Of a DNA stretch of 53,195 nt, positions 1-8,556 are shown one piece after another; position 1 is the stretch's first letter; every line of letters begins with the position of its first letter. A program made the translations under genes and the position numbers. This stretch comes from an uncultured Pseudomonadota bacterium. Lineage in GTDB: Bacteria; Pseudomonadota; Gammaproteobacteria; Steroidobacterales; Steroidobacteraceae. The stretch lies in NCBI GenBank assembly GCA_903828595.1, contig CAIKMS010000010.1:1-53195 (forward strand), in the 5' to 3' direction. The notes below the pieces were generated by a model, which saw only the letters and a list, made by a program, of their open reading frames with translations, made no database searches and was not told the origin of the DNA.

Positions 1-625
1 AGGCCGCATAGCGCACTGGGCTATAGGCCACCCGCACCTGAGACGACGGTGGTGCGTTTGACGACAGTGAAGAAAATAAGCGAGACTCAGATCGCTGCGT
101 AACAGACATCAGAGCTGGACCAGTTAAAGCAGGTCGGTCAAGGCTACGGGCGAGCATAAACAACTGGGAGCGTGTTAGCTGGCCAGTTAGGCCATTGCTG
201 TTAGCCACGAGGTAATGCACGGTCGAGTAGGCCACCATATCCATGCGCTCTAAAAAGCTTTCGTCGAAATTCGATATCAATAAATTCTTGACAATGCGGC
301 GACGTAGCCAGGACTGATTATCAAAACGCCTAATGTAGGCGCGCACAATTAATCGAGCACCAGCCTCAACGTCAGCCCATGTCTGGGGATTGTAATTGCG
401 CAAAATCTCCAGCGTTTGGTTGGTGAACCTCTCCAGCTCTCGGTTCGCGAGTCCCTGTATCAACTGGGTCTTGTTCGGGAACAGGCGATACAGAGTAGAT
501 AACGAATACCCCGATTTCTCGGCTACCCGGCCCATGGTTAATTGGTCTGAGCCTTGTTGCTGCATCAGGATAATGGCGCTATCCAGCATGTGCCCGACGG
601 GTGTGTTTTTCTGTTCGTCTGTCAT
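1..625 (-). CDS. TetR-family transcriptional regulator (C-terminus cut by window edge)
   Basis: The reverse strand is open from an ATG at 623-625 to the window edge, giving 208 codons without a stop. Residues about 14-60 form a TetR-type N-terminal helix-turn-helix: a first helix around DSAIILMQQQG, then RVAEKSGYSLSTLYRLFPNK, the typical recognition helix followed by the 'F.NK..L' signature. The remainder should be the ligand-binding and dimerisation domain, which has no recognisable ligand signature. TetR proteins usually repress a neighbouring or divergent gene, and here the divergent neighbour is the exported serine hydrolase starting at 946. The C-terminal end lies outside the window, so full length is unknown. 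The family is secure; the target is inferred. Confidence 0.85.
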   Translation of the reverse strand, partial: MTDEQKNTPVGHMLDSAIILMQQQGSDQLTMGRVAEKSGYSLSTLYRLFPNKTQLIQGLANRELERFTNQTLEILRNYNPQTWADVEAGARLIVRAYIRRFDNQSWLRRRIVKNLLISNFDESFLERMDMVAYSTVHYLVANSNGLTGQLTRSQLFMLARSLDRPALTGPALMSVTQRSESRLFSSLSSNAPPSSQVRVAYSPVRYAA

Positions 626-678
626 AGTAAAAGGGTGATTGGAGCGGCGAAGAAGTGCAAGTCAAAAGGCGCCGTGTA

Positions 679-690
679 TTAAATATTTAA
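679..690. promoter_or_regulatory. 12-bp AT-rich palindrome, candidate TetR operator
   Basis: TTAAATATTTAA is a perfect palindrome lying 54 bases upstream of the TetR start and inside the 320-base divergent region (626-945) shared with the serine hydrolase. TetR proteins bind palindromes in such regions, so it is a candidate operator. It is short and AT-rich, so chance occurrence is possible. Apart from this and the ribosome binding site at about 934-939, I see nothing else definite in that region. Confidence 0.3.
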
Positions 691-945
691 CATCTCAGAA
701 GACGTTGATTCGTTTGTCCTTGAAAAGTACCCGGATCAGATTTCATCCAGCTGCGCTGTAGGGACTTCGGGCTTTGGCGATGGCGACTTTGGTTTTGGCA
801 CAGTTATACGCGCGGCCGGTGACGAGGGGCGTATTTTGGATTAACGTAAGACTGGATGTGCTTTCGGTGCCCAGCGATCTTACCCTTCAGTTTGGGGAGC
901 TCGCTCGCTGCGCCACTTGGTGTGTTGCGGTTCAAGGAATACAGT

Positions 946-2127
946 ATGAGAGTAGTCGGGCTTTTATTTGGCCTTTCGTTTTTGCTGTCTTGGGCGTCGT
1001 CAGCAAATTCCTTAGAAGATTGGCCGCTAACGTCAGCGGATTCAGCGGCGCTGGATAGTCAGGCTCTGTATGCGTTGGATGCCGACTTTAAAACCGGCGT
1101 AATCCCTCTAGTCGACCGGTTGCTGGTGACGCGTTGCGGCAAAATAGCCTTTGATCGACGCTACGAGCATGACTACGGATCCGTGTTTGGCAAAGAGGCA
1201 GCTCAGGTAGGGCCCTTAAACCCGTATATGACAGGGTCCTATAACTATTTTGATCCTAACTGGCATCCTTACTGGCACGGCGGGATGACCCACTCATTGC
1301 AGTCGGTCACCAAATCGGTGGCTTCCGCGACGATTGGTGCCGCTATTTTACACGGCGATTTTAAAGCCTCGTTGGATACCCCGGTCCTGCACTGGTTTAA
1401 GACTGCGAACGTTAAGAATGTCGATGCCCGAAAGCGTCGGATGACGCTGCGGCATCTTTTGACTATGACCGCGGGCTTTAATTGGAACGAGGATCTGCCC
1501 TACGCGGATCCAAACAACGCGGCGGCGGTGATGGAGGGCAGTCGAGACTGGGTGTCTTTTGTGATTAACCGCCCCATGGCCTTTGAGCCTGGCACCCATT
1601 ACACCTATTCCAGTGGTGTCAGTGAGTTGCTCGCGCACGTCTTTCGCCAGGAAACTGGTCAGGATATGGAAGACTATGCTCGCACTCATCTGTTTGAGCC
1701 CCTTGGGATCCACGACTATCACTGGAAGCGTTCACCCTTGGGTGAGGTGGATTCGGAAGGCGGCTTGTTCTTATCGGCTGAGTCACTCGCCAAAATCGGC
1801 GAGCTCTATCGCCTGAAAGGGCTCTGGCAGGGCCAGCGCTTACTCAGTGCTGAGTGGGTGATGGATTCGGTGAGTTCGCACAGCAATCCCGGTCACGGTT
1901 ACCGATACGGTTACCAGTGGTGGCTACTGCCCTACGGGGATAAGCAACAGATGGCTTGGGCAGGTTTAGGCTTTGGCGGGCAGCACGTTTTTGTGCTCCC
2001 CGAAGAAGGCGTTGTGGCGGTGACCTTAGGATGGAACTTGCTGGATCCTAAATACTATGAAGACGTCATTCTCAAAAAACTGGTCAGTGCCGTGAAACCC
2101 TATCGCTGTCCCTCACCATCCGAATAA
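946..2127 (+). CDS. Exported serine hydrolase, beta-lactamase class C / NylB-like family
   Basis: A 393-residue serine hydrolase of the beta-lactamase/penicillin-recognition fold (class C esterase-like, cf. 6-aminohexanoate-dimer hydrolase). The catalytic S-x-x-K is S120-V-T-K123 and the second motif is Y221-S-S; a GFGGQ segment near the end stands where the K/H-T/S-G motif is expected. A hydrophobic signal peptide covers about residues 1-20, so it should act in the periplasm. I chose the ATG at 946 because AAGGAA lies six bases upstream and the signal peptide begins there; an earlier in-frame start at 856 would bury the signal. The substrate (amide, ester or lactam) cannot be read from sequence. 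It is divergent from the TetR gene, suggesting regulation by it. Confidence 0.85.
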   Translation: MRVVGLLFGLSFLLSWASSANSLEDWPLTSADSAALDSQALYALDADFKTGVIPLVDRLLVTRCGKIAFDRRYEHDYGSVFGKEAAQVGPLNPYMTGSYNYFDPNWHPYWHGGMTHSLQSVTKSVASATIGAAILHGDFKASLDTPVLHWFKTANVKNVDARKRRMTLRHLLTMTAGFNWNEDLPYADPNNAAAVMEGSRDWVSFVINRPMAFEPGTHYTYSSGVSELLAHVFRQETGQDMEDYARTHLFEPLGIHDYHWKRSPLGEVDSEGGLFLSAESLAKIGELYRLKGLWQGQRLLSAEWVMDSVSSHSNPGHGYRYGYQWWLLPYGDKQQMAWAGLGFGGQHVFVLPEEGVVAVTLGWNLLDPKYYEDVILKKLVSAVKPYRCPSPSE

Positions 2128-2181
2128 GCGCTGCAGTGGCATTGAGCGTGCCGTGTGGGTGAACTCATGCCACTCATCAAT

Positions 2182-2213
2182 ACGCCGAGCCGTGCCAAAG
2201 GCGGGCTCGGCGT
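2182..2213. terminator. Hairpin between convergent genes, possible bidirectional terminator
   Basis: Ten-base perfect arms (ACGCCGAGCC at 2182-2191 and its complement at 2204-2213) enclose a 12-base loop. The hairpin sits between the convergent serine hydrolase and DUF4239 genes, a few bases after the latter's stop. No T-run follows on either strand, so it is a stem-loop of terminator position rather than a canonical intrinsic terminator. Confidence 0.5.
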
Positions 2214-2219
2214 TGGATC

Positions 2220-3014
2220 TTAACGAGCCACAGCCTGGTGACCTGGGGCCGTCGTTTGCATGGACTGGGCCAGCGCCTGCAGATTGCGCGGGGGTACTTG
2301 AATAATCCCGCCACGCGGACTGTCGATATCGGCAATTAAAAATAACGATATCGCCAAAATCAGTGGCAGCAACAGCATGACCAGCGTCTGCTTACGAGAG
2401 GAGTGCACGCTATAGCCCACCATGGAGCAGGCCAGTAAACCCACCACACCAATAAAAGACCACGCCCCAGGCGGAATACGGTTACGCCAGGAGGCTTGCG
2501 TATAGCCCTGCGAGTTGAGTACATCGTTCATCGCCGCCGTGGCCAGTGCTGTCAGCGGCGTTGGTTGGCCTTGGGCACCGGTGAGCGTGCGCTCCCACAG
2601 TTGGTCTTGCAATTGGGCCGTTTGAATCGCCAAGTCTTTGCGCGTCGCGCGATCCTTAGTTAAATAATAGGTACAGCGCAGATCCGTGTACTGACGCAGT
2701 AAGGTTTTAATATCTGTGGCATGTGGGCTTCCCAGTAGGTCCACGCGCACGTAAGCCGTACCTATCGCATTGGCTTCGGCCTCTTCAAGGTTGAGCCTGG
2801 CGTCATAACGATTGGTGGCCATCGAAAAGCTAAAGCCAATGATCAGACTGAGTAATGTGAGTGTCGCGCCTAAGATCAAATTGAAATCTGCGCGCTGGGC
2901 GTCTGACATCGGGCTGCCGCGTTGGGCTAACGCCATGCCCACATGGACGGCGAGCGAGCCTGCGATGAGTGCGACTAAAAACAACAACCACGGGGTATCC
3001 AATAAATTGGGCAT
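2220..3014 (-). CDS. DUF4239 (bestrophin-like domain) membrane protein
   Basis: A 264-residue inner-membrane protein. Hydrophobic segments lie near residues 8-28 and 50-70, with two more near 195-240, and a soluble stretch lies between the pairs. The segment N-R-Y-D-A-R...EEAEANAIGTAYVRVDLL is characteristic of DUF4239 proteins, a bestrophin-related family without an assigned biochemical function in bacteria; an ion channel role is only suggested by that relation. The start at 3014 is preferred over upstream in-frame codons because AGGA lies about seven bases before it and the first membrane helix follows directly. It is transcribed away from the YeeE gene and stands alone. Confidence 0.75.
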   Translation of the reverse strand: MPNLLDTPWLLFLVALIAGSLAVHVGMALAQRGSPMSDAQRADFNLILGATLTLLSLIIGFSFSMATNRYDARLNLEEAEANAIGTAYVRVDLLGSPHATDIKTLLRQYTDLRCTYYLTKDRATRKDLAIQTAQLQDQLWERTLTGAQGQPTPLTALATAAMNDVLNSQGYTQASWRNRIPPGAWSFIGVVGLLACSMVGYSVHSSRKQTLVMLLLPLILAISLFLIADIDSPRGGIIQVPPRNLQALAQSMQTTAPGHQAVAR

Positions 3015-3217
3015 GAGATGTCCTATTGCGTAACGTAGCCTTCCAACCCTTAAGCCTATGGGTGGCATCGTGGGAAATACTGATCAATTACAAGGGTTCA
3101 GTATACGTGGCTTTGAATAGCGGATGTATGGCTTGCGGGATAGGATTCGTCTGACGATACTGGTTTGGGTCGTTCAAAGGCGATTGAGTGGTTTCATGTT
3201 GAAAGGGGCTAGGCGCA

Positions 3218-4168
3218 ATGACACTATTTTTACTGGCGCTAGGTTTGGCCGTCATCATGGGTTTTACCACCCAGCGTGGCAGTACCTGTGCGTACTTGGC
3301 CGTGCGCGAATGGGTGGCTGATCATGCCCCGGATCGCTTGTTAAGTCTCTTTGAAACGGCCTGTTGGATATTGGCGGTCACGACAGTCTTGTCTTGGTGG
3401 GACTGGCAGGTGCACTGGCCGGCTGATCATCCATTAGCTCTGGGCACGGTGATGGGTGGTATTGTCATAGGCGTAGGCGCGTACGTTAATCGGGCCTGCG
3501 TTATTGGAACGCTGGCGCAGATTGGTAACGGTCACTGGCATTTTTGTTGGACGGTGGTGGGTTATTTTGTAGCCAGCTGGTTGTGGGTGATGGTGAATCC
3601 TTACCCGCTGACGTCGGGCAGTCCTGCCATCGTGGCAAGCCATTCGCCTTCGCCGGGCTTTCTGTGGGCCTATGCTCCCCTATCACCGTTGGCCATGATC
3701 TATCTGTTGAGATGGACGTGGCGGCACCGATTAACCAGGATCGTTAAACCAGGCTCGTGGCCCATTCACCGGGCAACGGTGATTGTCGGGTTGACGTTTT
3801 CGGTAGTGGTGGTGACCTATGGGCCTTGGTCTTACACCGATTGGTTATCCGATCTGGCCCGCGGTGCCAGTGGCTTACGTGATCCACGCCTGCTGCTTAC
3901 CCTGGCTCTGGGGTTGGGGCTGTTGATCGGTGGAGCGACGGCGAAGCGACTGCAATGGCCTTATTTTAATGGCCGATTGAGCGTGCGTTGTGCCATGGGT
4001 GGAGCCCTGATGGGGCTAGGTGGCGCGTGGGTGCCGGGCGGCAATGACAGTTTGCTATTGGTCGGGTTACCGTGCATTCGTCCATCAGCGCTGATCGCCA
4101 TTTTATTGATGCTGATGACGCTTTATATCTGCACTCGCTGGGAGGCCCCATCTTCGCGCACCGCTTAG
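3218..4168 (+). CDS. YeeE/YedE-family sulfur-compound transporter
   Basis: A 316-residue polytopic inner-membrane protein with about nine hydrophobic segments. It has the YeeE/YedE (sulf_transp) hallmarks: G-S-T-C24 near the first helix, R-A-C94-V-I-G in the first half and a C-terminal repeat with R-C258-A-M-G-G-A-L-M-G-L-G and P-C286. In characterised members such as TsuA, conserved cysteines relay thiosulfate through the membrane, and C94 and C286 are the likely equivalents. Members are often paired with a TusA-like sulfur carrier, but none is visible here. The purine-rich run ending in AAAGGGG upstream supports the ATG. Thiosulfate is the likely but unproven substrate. Confidence 0.8.
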   Translation: MTLFLLALGLAVIMGFTTQRGSTCAYLAVREWVADHAPDRLLSLFETACWILAVTTVLSWWDWQVHWPADHPLALGTVMGGIVIGVGAYVNRACVIGTLAQIGNGHWHFCWTVVGYFVASWLWVMVNPYPLTSGSPAIVASHSPSPGFLWAYAPLSPLAMIYLLRWTWRHRLTRIVKPGSWPIHRATVIVGLTFSVVVVTYGPWSYTDWLSDLARGASGLRDPRLLLTLALGLGLLIGGATAKRLQWPYFNGRLSVRCAMGGALMGLGGAWVPGGNDSLLLVGLPCIRPSALIAILLMLMTLYICTRWEAPSSRTA

Positions 4169-4180
4169 GTACCTGCCGGC

Positions 4181-4582
4181 TTAGTTTGCTGCATCCCGGT
4201 AAAACCATCGGCCGTCGATCTTTTCAAAGCGACTGATTTCGTGATGACGCGTTGCCTTTCCGCCGAGTTTGCTGCGGGCAACGAACTCCACGCAGGCGTG
4301 CTGGTCATCCATAGTTTCGACCGCCTTGACGTCAAGCCCCAACCAGCGCACGCCGTCGGGTAGGGGTGTTAGTGACGCCGGGCGAGTCGCCGGATGCCAG
4401 GTGGCTAACAGGTACTCGGTGAGATTCAACACATAGGCACTGTAGCGCGAGCGCATCAGTAACTCAGCGTTAGGCGCTAAGCCATACTGCGCTGCGCTGT
4501 GCCAGCGCCCGCAGCAGGCGGTGTAGGCCTTAGTGGCACCGCAGGGACAAGCCTCGGATGGGGCGGTAGTTTTAGGTTTCAT
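4181..4582 (-). CDS. ychJ: YchJ-family protein with SEC-C zinc motif
   Basis: A 133-residue protein of the UPF0225/YchJ family. The N-terminus has the SEC-C type metal-binding motif C-P-C-G-(x8)-C-C-G-x-W-H, which in SecA-related tails binds zinc. The rest matches the YchJ core: SRYSAYVL...YLLATWHPATRP, then a short beta-rich segment ending in E-x-S-R-F. Family members are cytosolic and have no established role. It converges on the YeeE gene with 12 bases between their stops. Length is slightly shorter than E. coli YchJ, without sign of truncation. Confidence 0.85.
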   Translation of the reverse strand: MKPKTTAPSEACPCGATKAYTACCGRWHSAAQYGLAPNAELLMRSRYSAYVLNLTEYLLATWHPATRPASLTPLPDGVRWLGLDVKAVETMDDQHACVEFVARSKLGGKATRHHEISRFEKIDGRWFYRDAAN

Positions 4583-4805
4583 GCGTTAGATCCTAAAGAC
4601 AACTTCACACCGAGGATACCCGACTCAAACCGGCTTAAGATCGCAGTTCATCGCGCTAGACTAAGGTAAGCCCAGCGGCCAAGGGGGAGTGGTCACCGGG
4701 TTATGCTTACCGTGGCTCTGGCAAAGAGCGCTCGCCGGTCGCTACCATGCGGTCTGGCCGCTGACTCTTAGAGGGTGATCCTTACAGTGGTATTTGAGGT
4801 GTTGG

Positions 4806-6443
4806 GTGAGTAACGAATTTCTATCCTGGCAACGTAGCGTAGCCTCACCGGGTTTTAATCGGTGGCTGGTGCCGCCGGCAGCGCTGGCTATACATCTGTG
4901 CATAGGCATGGCCTACGGGTTTTCCGTGTTCTGGTTGCCGTTATCCCATGCAATCGGCATCAGTGCACCGAAAGTCTGCGCGCCTACTGCAGGCTTTGTG
5001 CACGAGCTGTGGCAAGCCCTAATCACCACGGACTGTGATTGGAAGGTGTCCACCTTAGGCTGGATGTACACGCTGTTTTTCGTGCTGCTGGGCAGTGCCG
5101 CGGCCTTGTGGGGCGGCTGGCTGGAGCGGGTTGGTCCGCGTAAGGCTGGCGTAGTCAGCGCTTTGTGCTGGTGTGGTGGCATGCTGCTGTCCGCCTATGG
5201 CGTGTACGTGCATCAATTTTGGATCATGTTGCTCGGATCGGGTGTCATTGGCGGTATAGGCTTAGGGTTAGGCTACATCTCCCCGGTCAGCACCCTCATC
5301 AAATGGTTTCCGGATCGGCGCGGTATGGCAACCGGTATGGCCATCATGGGCTTTGGGGGTGGGGCCATGATCGGTTCGCCGCTGGCGACCGAACTGATGA
5401 AGCACTTTGCCAGCCCCACTGATGTGGGTGTGGCGCCCACCTTTGTGGTGTTAGCGCTGGTTTATTTCGTTTTCATGATCAGTGGGGCGCTAGCCTATCG
5501 GATACCACCTTCCGGTTGGGCACCCCGTGGCTGGAAGCCGTCTGGGAGGATGGCCACCGATCCCATGATTACCCGCGGACACGTCCATGCGAGCACGGTA
5601 TGGCGGGTTCCGCAGTTTTGGTGGGTGTGGCTGGCGCTATGCATGAACGTGTCAGCCGGAATCGGCGTGATCGGTATGGCCAGCCCTATGCTTCAAGAGG
5701 TGTTCGCGGGCCGATTGATCGGGGTGGACACCGCGATGGCGGATCTTGATAAATCCCAATTAGCGGCGATGGCCTCGGTTGCCGCAGGGCTCACCGCGCT
5801 TTTAAGCCTGTTCAACATTGCCGGCCGTTTGTTCTGGCCGAGCTTATCGGACCGGTTGGGCCGTCAACTGACCTACAGCGTATTTTTTATTTTAGGCGCC
5901 GCGCTGTACGCCAGCGTGCCGGGCTCTGCCATGGCGGGATCCAAACTGGGCTTTGTCGCTGCTTTGTGCGTGATCGTGAGTATGTACGGCGGGGGCTTTG
6001 GCACGGTACCGGCTTATCTGGCCGACCTGTTTGGCACGCAAATGGTAGGCGCTATTCACGGACGGCTACTGACCGCCTGGTCTACCGCCGGCATCCTAGG
6101 GCCTGTGGTGGTTAACTACATGCGCGATTACGAATTGAGCCTGGGGATCAGCCATGCTCAGTCCTACAACACGACGATGTTTATCCTGGTCGGGTTTTTG
6201 CTGGTCGGGCTGCTGGCCAACCTTGCGATCCGTCCGGTGGACCCGAAGTACTTTATGACTGACGAACAGTTAACGGCTGAACGTGCCCGTCGGGCCTTGC
6301 CGACGGCCGCTACCGCACTCAATGAGGGTGCGGTCTCCTCCACGCCGTGGCTTTGGGTGGTGGCTGCGTGGCTGTTCGTGGGAGTGCCGGTGTTGTGGGG
6401 CGTGTGGCGTACGCTGACTTCGGTTGCTAAGTTTTTTGCATAA
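4806..6443 (+). CDS. MFS transporter, oxalate/formate antiporter (OFA) family
   Basis: A 545-residue major facilitator with about twelve membrane segments and a final extra C-terminal helix. The OFA-type pattern is visible in the N-terminal half (AYGFSVFWLP; GGIGLGLGYISPVSTLIKWF; PDRRGMATGMAIMGFGGGA) and in the C-terminal half (FNIAGRLFWPSLSDRLGR). Family members exchange small carboxylates; this substrate is unknown. A 40-residue loop with cysteines between helices 1 and 2 is longer than usual. I prefer the GTG at 4806 because GAGG lies six bases upstream; a TTG at 4794 would overlap that site. No catabolic partner is adjacent. Confidence 0.8.
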   Translation: MSNEFLSWQRSVASPGFNRWLVPPAALAIHLCIGMAYGFSVFWLPLSHAIGISAPKVCAPTAGFVHELWQALITTDCDWKVSTLGWMYTLFFVLLGSAAALWGGWLERVGPRKAGVVSALCWCGGMLLSAYGVYVHQFWIMLLGSGVIGGIGLGLGYISPVSTLIKWFPDRRGMATGMAIMGFGGGAMIGSPLATELMKHFASPTDVGVAPTFVVLALVYFVFMISGALAYRIPPSGWAPRGWKPSGRMATDPMITRGHVHASTVWRVPQFWWVWLALCMNVSAGIGVIGMASPMLQEVFAGRLIGVDTAMADLDKSQLAAMASVAAGLTALLSLFNIAGRLFWPSLSDRLGRQLTYSVFFILGAALYASVPGSAMAGSKLGFVAALCVIVSMYGGGFGTVPAYLADLFGTQMVGAIHGRLLTAWSTAGILGPVVVNYMRDYELSLGISHAQSYNTTMFILVGFLLVGLLANLAIRPVDPKYFMTDEQLTAERARRALPTAATALNEGAVSSTPWLWVVAAWLFVGVPVLWGVWRTLTSVAKFFA

Positions 6444-6578
6444 CGTGGGTAACCTCAAGATACCCGGTGCTAAGCCGTTAGAGTAGAGATAACCGGCGGT
6501 TTGGGTGGCTCTAACACGACCCAGACCCGCGTTGGGCTCACCCAATGCGGTAGGATAGGTAACACGAAGGAGGGGACG

Positions 6579-7271
6579 ATGGCGGTCATGATTCTCGATT
6601 CGCGACCGGTCCAGCCTGCGTCGTTAACGGCTACGGTCTTGTTTGTGGACTTGCGCGGCTATACCGGCCTTGCCGAACAACTGCCCGCTCAACAGTTGGT
6701 CCCGTTACTCAGTGAACTTTTCGCCATGCTCACCGAGTCGGTTGAAACAGCCGGCGGTCAGGTTTTTTATCTGATGGGTGATGGAATGATGGCCGGCTTT
6801 GGGACGCGCTCACCGGCCGATCCCTGCGCGGCCGCGGCTCTAGCCGCAGCTCGCTCCATGTTAGATCACTTCGAGCCCATGGCAGCCCGTTGGCGTGCCG
6901 CCTTAAGTATTGAGACCGGCATTGGTATTGGTCTGCATGTGGGAGAAGTGGCGCTGGCGAACCTCGGACCTCGCGGACGAGAAACGCCCACTTTGCTTGG
7001 TGATACCGTGAACGTGTCGGCGCGCTTATGCAGTCGTGCTCGAGCCGGCGAGATCTTGTTCTCACAGGCCGTGGCGATGGCCATTCAGGAGGGTTCGCCC
7101 CAGGCGCTGCCCATGGACGGGCTGCAAAGCTGCTTGCGCCTGCCGCGCTTTGAGGTTCGAGGACGAGCCGCTCCCTTGGATATCTGGTGCTTGCCCTCGA
7201 CCGAGCGATTGACGCTAGAACAAAACTTTAGCGAGCGAACAGATCTAGAAGCGCCGCTGTCTCTGCCGTGA
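6579..7271 (+). CDS. Stand-alone class III adenylate/guanylate cyclase domain protein
   Basis: A 230-residue protein consisting almost only of a class III cyclase homology domain. Both metal-binding aspartates are present (D24 in FVDLRGYT, D68 in MGDGMMAGFG), as are the transition-state pair N145 and R149 in DTVNVSARL. The purine-specifying lysine expected four residues before D68 is a tyrosine (Y64), and T138 occupies the second specificity position, as in class IIIb enzymes. No membrane or sensory domain is present, so it is probably soluble. AAGGAGGGG just upstream fixes the start. Its 3' end overlaps the convergent M20 gene by 44 bases. Activity and product (cAMP, cGMP or none) are uncertain because of Y64. 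Confidence 0.85.
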   Translation: MAVMILDSRPVQPASLTATVLFVDLRGYTGLAEQLPAQQLVPLLSELFAMLTESVETAGGQVFYLMGDGMMAGFGTRSPADPCAAAALAAARSMLDHFEPMAARWRAALSIETGIGIGLHVGEVALANLGPRGRETPTLLGDTVNVSARLCSRARAGEILFSQAVAMAIQEGSPQALPMDGLQSCLRLPRFEVRGRAAPLDIWCLPSTERLTLEQNFSERTDLEAPLSLP

Positions 7272-8547
7272 TGCCGGTGCGTAGCGCGTTTGGATAGTCT
7301 GGCGCCCAGAGCGCGGAATGCAGTTCAGGCGCTGACTCGTGACGTGACTGCAGATCTTTAAACTTTTGCGGTTCCACAGCGCCCAGCCACAAGATCGCTG
7401 ATGGAATTCCTGCCGCGTGAAACTCCGCAAAATCCTCCGACACCGTATTAGGCGGTACTTCGACAACCTGATCCTTACCCAGCACATTTTGTAAGTTCGC
7501 AGCCAGCCGTTGGGTGAGGGCTGGATCGTTGTAGGTCGCTTGCGCCACCGGCATCAGGGTAATGACCGGCTCTTTAGGCGCACCCGCAGCTTGTGCCTCG
7601 GCTTTAGTCATGCGCTCAATGGCCGCAAGTACTTGGCTGCGGACCTCGGTCTTGTAGGTGCGCACGGTCAGTTGTAGATGGACTTCATCGGGGACGATGT
7701 TGTGTTTACTGCCACCGTGTATAGAGCCAACGGTGATGACCACAGGATCAATGGGATTGGTTTCGCGCGAAACAATGGTTTGTAAGGCCAGCACGGTGCG
7801 TGCTGCCATCACAATGGGATCAACCGTCTGCTGCGGACGGCCACCATGCCCACCGCGACCGTAGAGGGTGATGTCTAGCGAATCAGACGCGGCCAGCGCA
7901 TAGCCTGCGGTATAGCCCAAACTACCCGAAGGCAGCATATTGGTGTCGTGCAGGGCGATCGCGTAATCCGGGCGGCCAAAACGGGTGAGTAGACCGTCGC
8001 TGATCATCGCTTTGGCGCCTTCCCCCAATTCTTCGGCGGGTTGGGCGACTAAGATCAGCGTACCGTGCCAGCGATTTTTGTGGGTGCTCATCCACTGCGC
8101 CGTGCCAAACCAGGCGGACATGTGCAGATCGTGACCACAGGCCTGCATCACCGGTAAGGTGACGCCACTGGCGTTGGTGACGGTCACTTTACTCGCGTAG
8201 GGCAGGCCCGTGTTTTCCAGCACCGGTAACGCATCCATTTCCGTGCGCAACAAAACGGTGCGTCCCGCGCCGTTCTTTAAGACACCGACTACACCCGTAC
8301 CGCCCAGGCCGGTGGTTACCTCAAATTTCAGCTGGCGCAGGTTCTCGGCGAGTTTGGCGGCGGTTTGCACCTCGTGGCCGGACAACTCCGGGTGCTGATG
8401 TAAATCCAGATACAAAGCTTCGGAAGCCGGATATACCGCTGAAACATCGGCGCTTGATGGCGCATTGGGTGTCGCGCTGAAGGCCATTGGGCCGCCCAAC
8501 AGCCCTGCGCTTAAAACCAGACAGAAAGGTAAGGCTTTGGTGTTCAT
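7228..8547 (-). CDS. Exported M20-family amidohydrolase (N-acyl-amino-acid type)
   Basis: A 439-residue zinc amidohydrolase of the M20D/aminoacylase group. It has a signal peptide (about residues 1-25), the H-Q-H-P-E-L-S segment near the start, metal ligands in C-G-H-D (about 137-140), E-E in PAEELGEG and H in IALHDT, and the dimerisation-domain motif GRGGHGGRP. Relatives cleave N-acyl or N-peptidyl amides of amino acids; export places the reaction in the periplasm. It begins nine bases after the stop of the M61 peptidase gene, so the two are almost certainly cotranscribed. The adjacent TonB receptor suggests that imported amides are its substrates. The exact acyl group is not deducible. Confidence 0.88.
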   Translation of the reverse strand: MNTKALPFCLVLSAGLLGGPMAFSATPNAPSSADVSAVYPASEALYLDLHQHPELSGHEVQTAAKLAENLRQLKFEVTTGLGGTGVVGVLKNGAGRTVLLRTEMDALPVLENTGLPYASKVTVTNASGVTLPVMQACGHDLHMSAWFGTAQWMSTHKNRWHGTLILVAQPAEELGEGAKAMISDGLLTRFGRPDYAIALHDTNMLPSGSLGYTAGYALAASDSLDITLYGRGGHGGRPQQTVDPIVMAARTVLALQTIVSRETNPIDPVVITVGSIHGGSKHNIVPDEVHLQLTVRTYKTEVRSQVLAAIERMTKAEAQAAGAPKEPVITLMPVAQATYNDPALTQRLAANLQNVLGKDQVVEVPPNTVSEDFAEFHAAGIPSAILWLGAVEPQKFKDLQSRHESAPELHSALWAPDYPNALRTGITAETAALLDLFAR

Positions 8548-8556
8548 CAGCTTTCC

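Noticed and set aside
856..945. In-frame N-terminal extension of the serine hydrolase
   Set aside because: The signal peptide and ribosome binding site place the start at 946; the extension is not signal-like and has no binding site.
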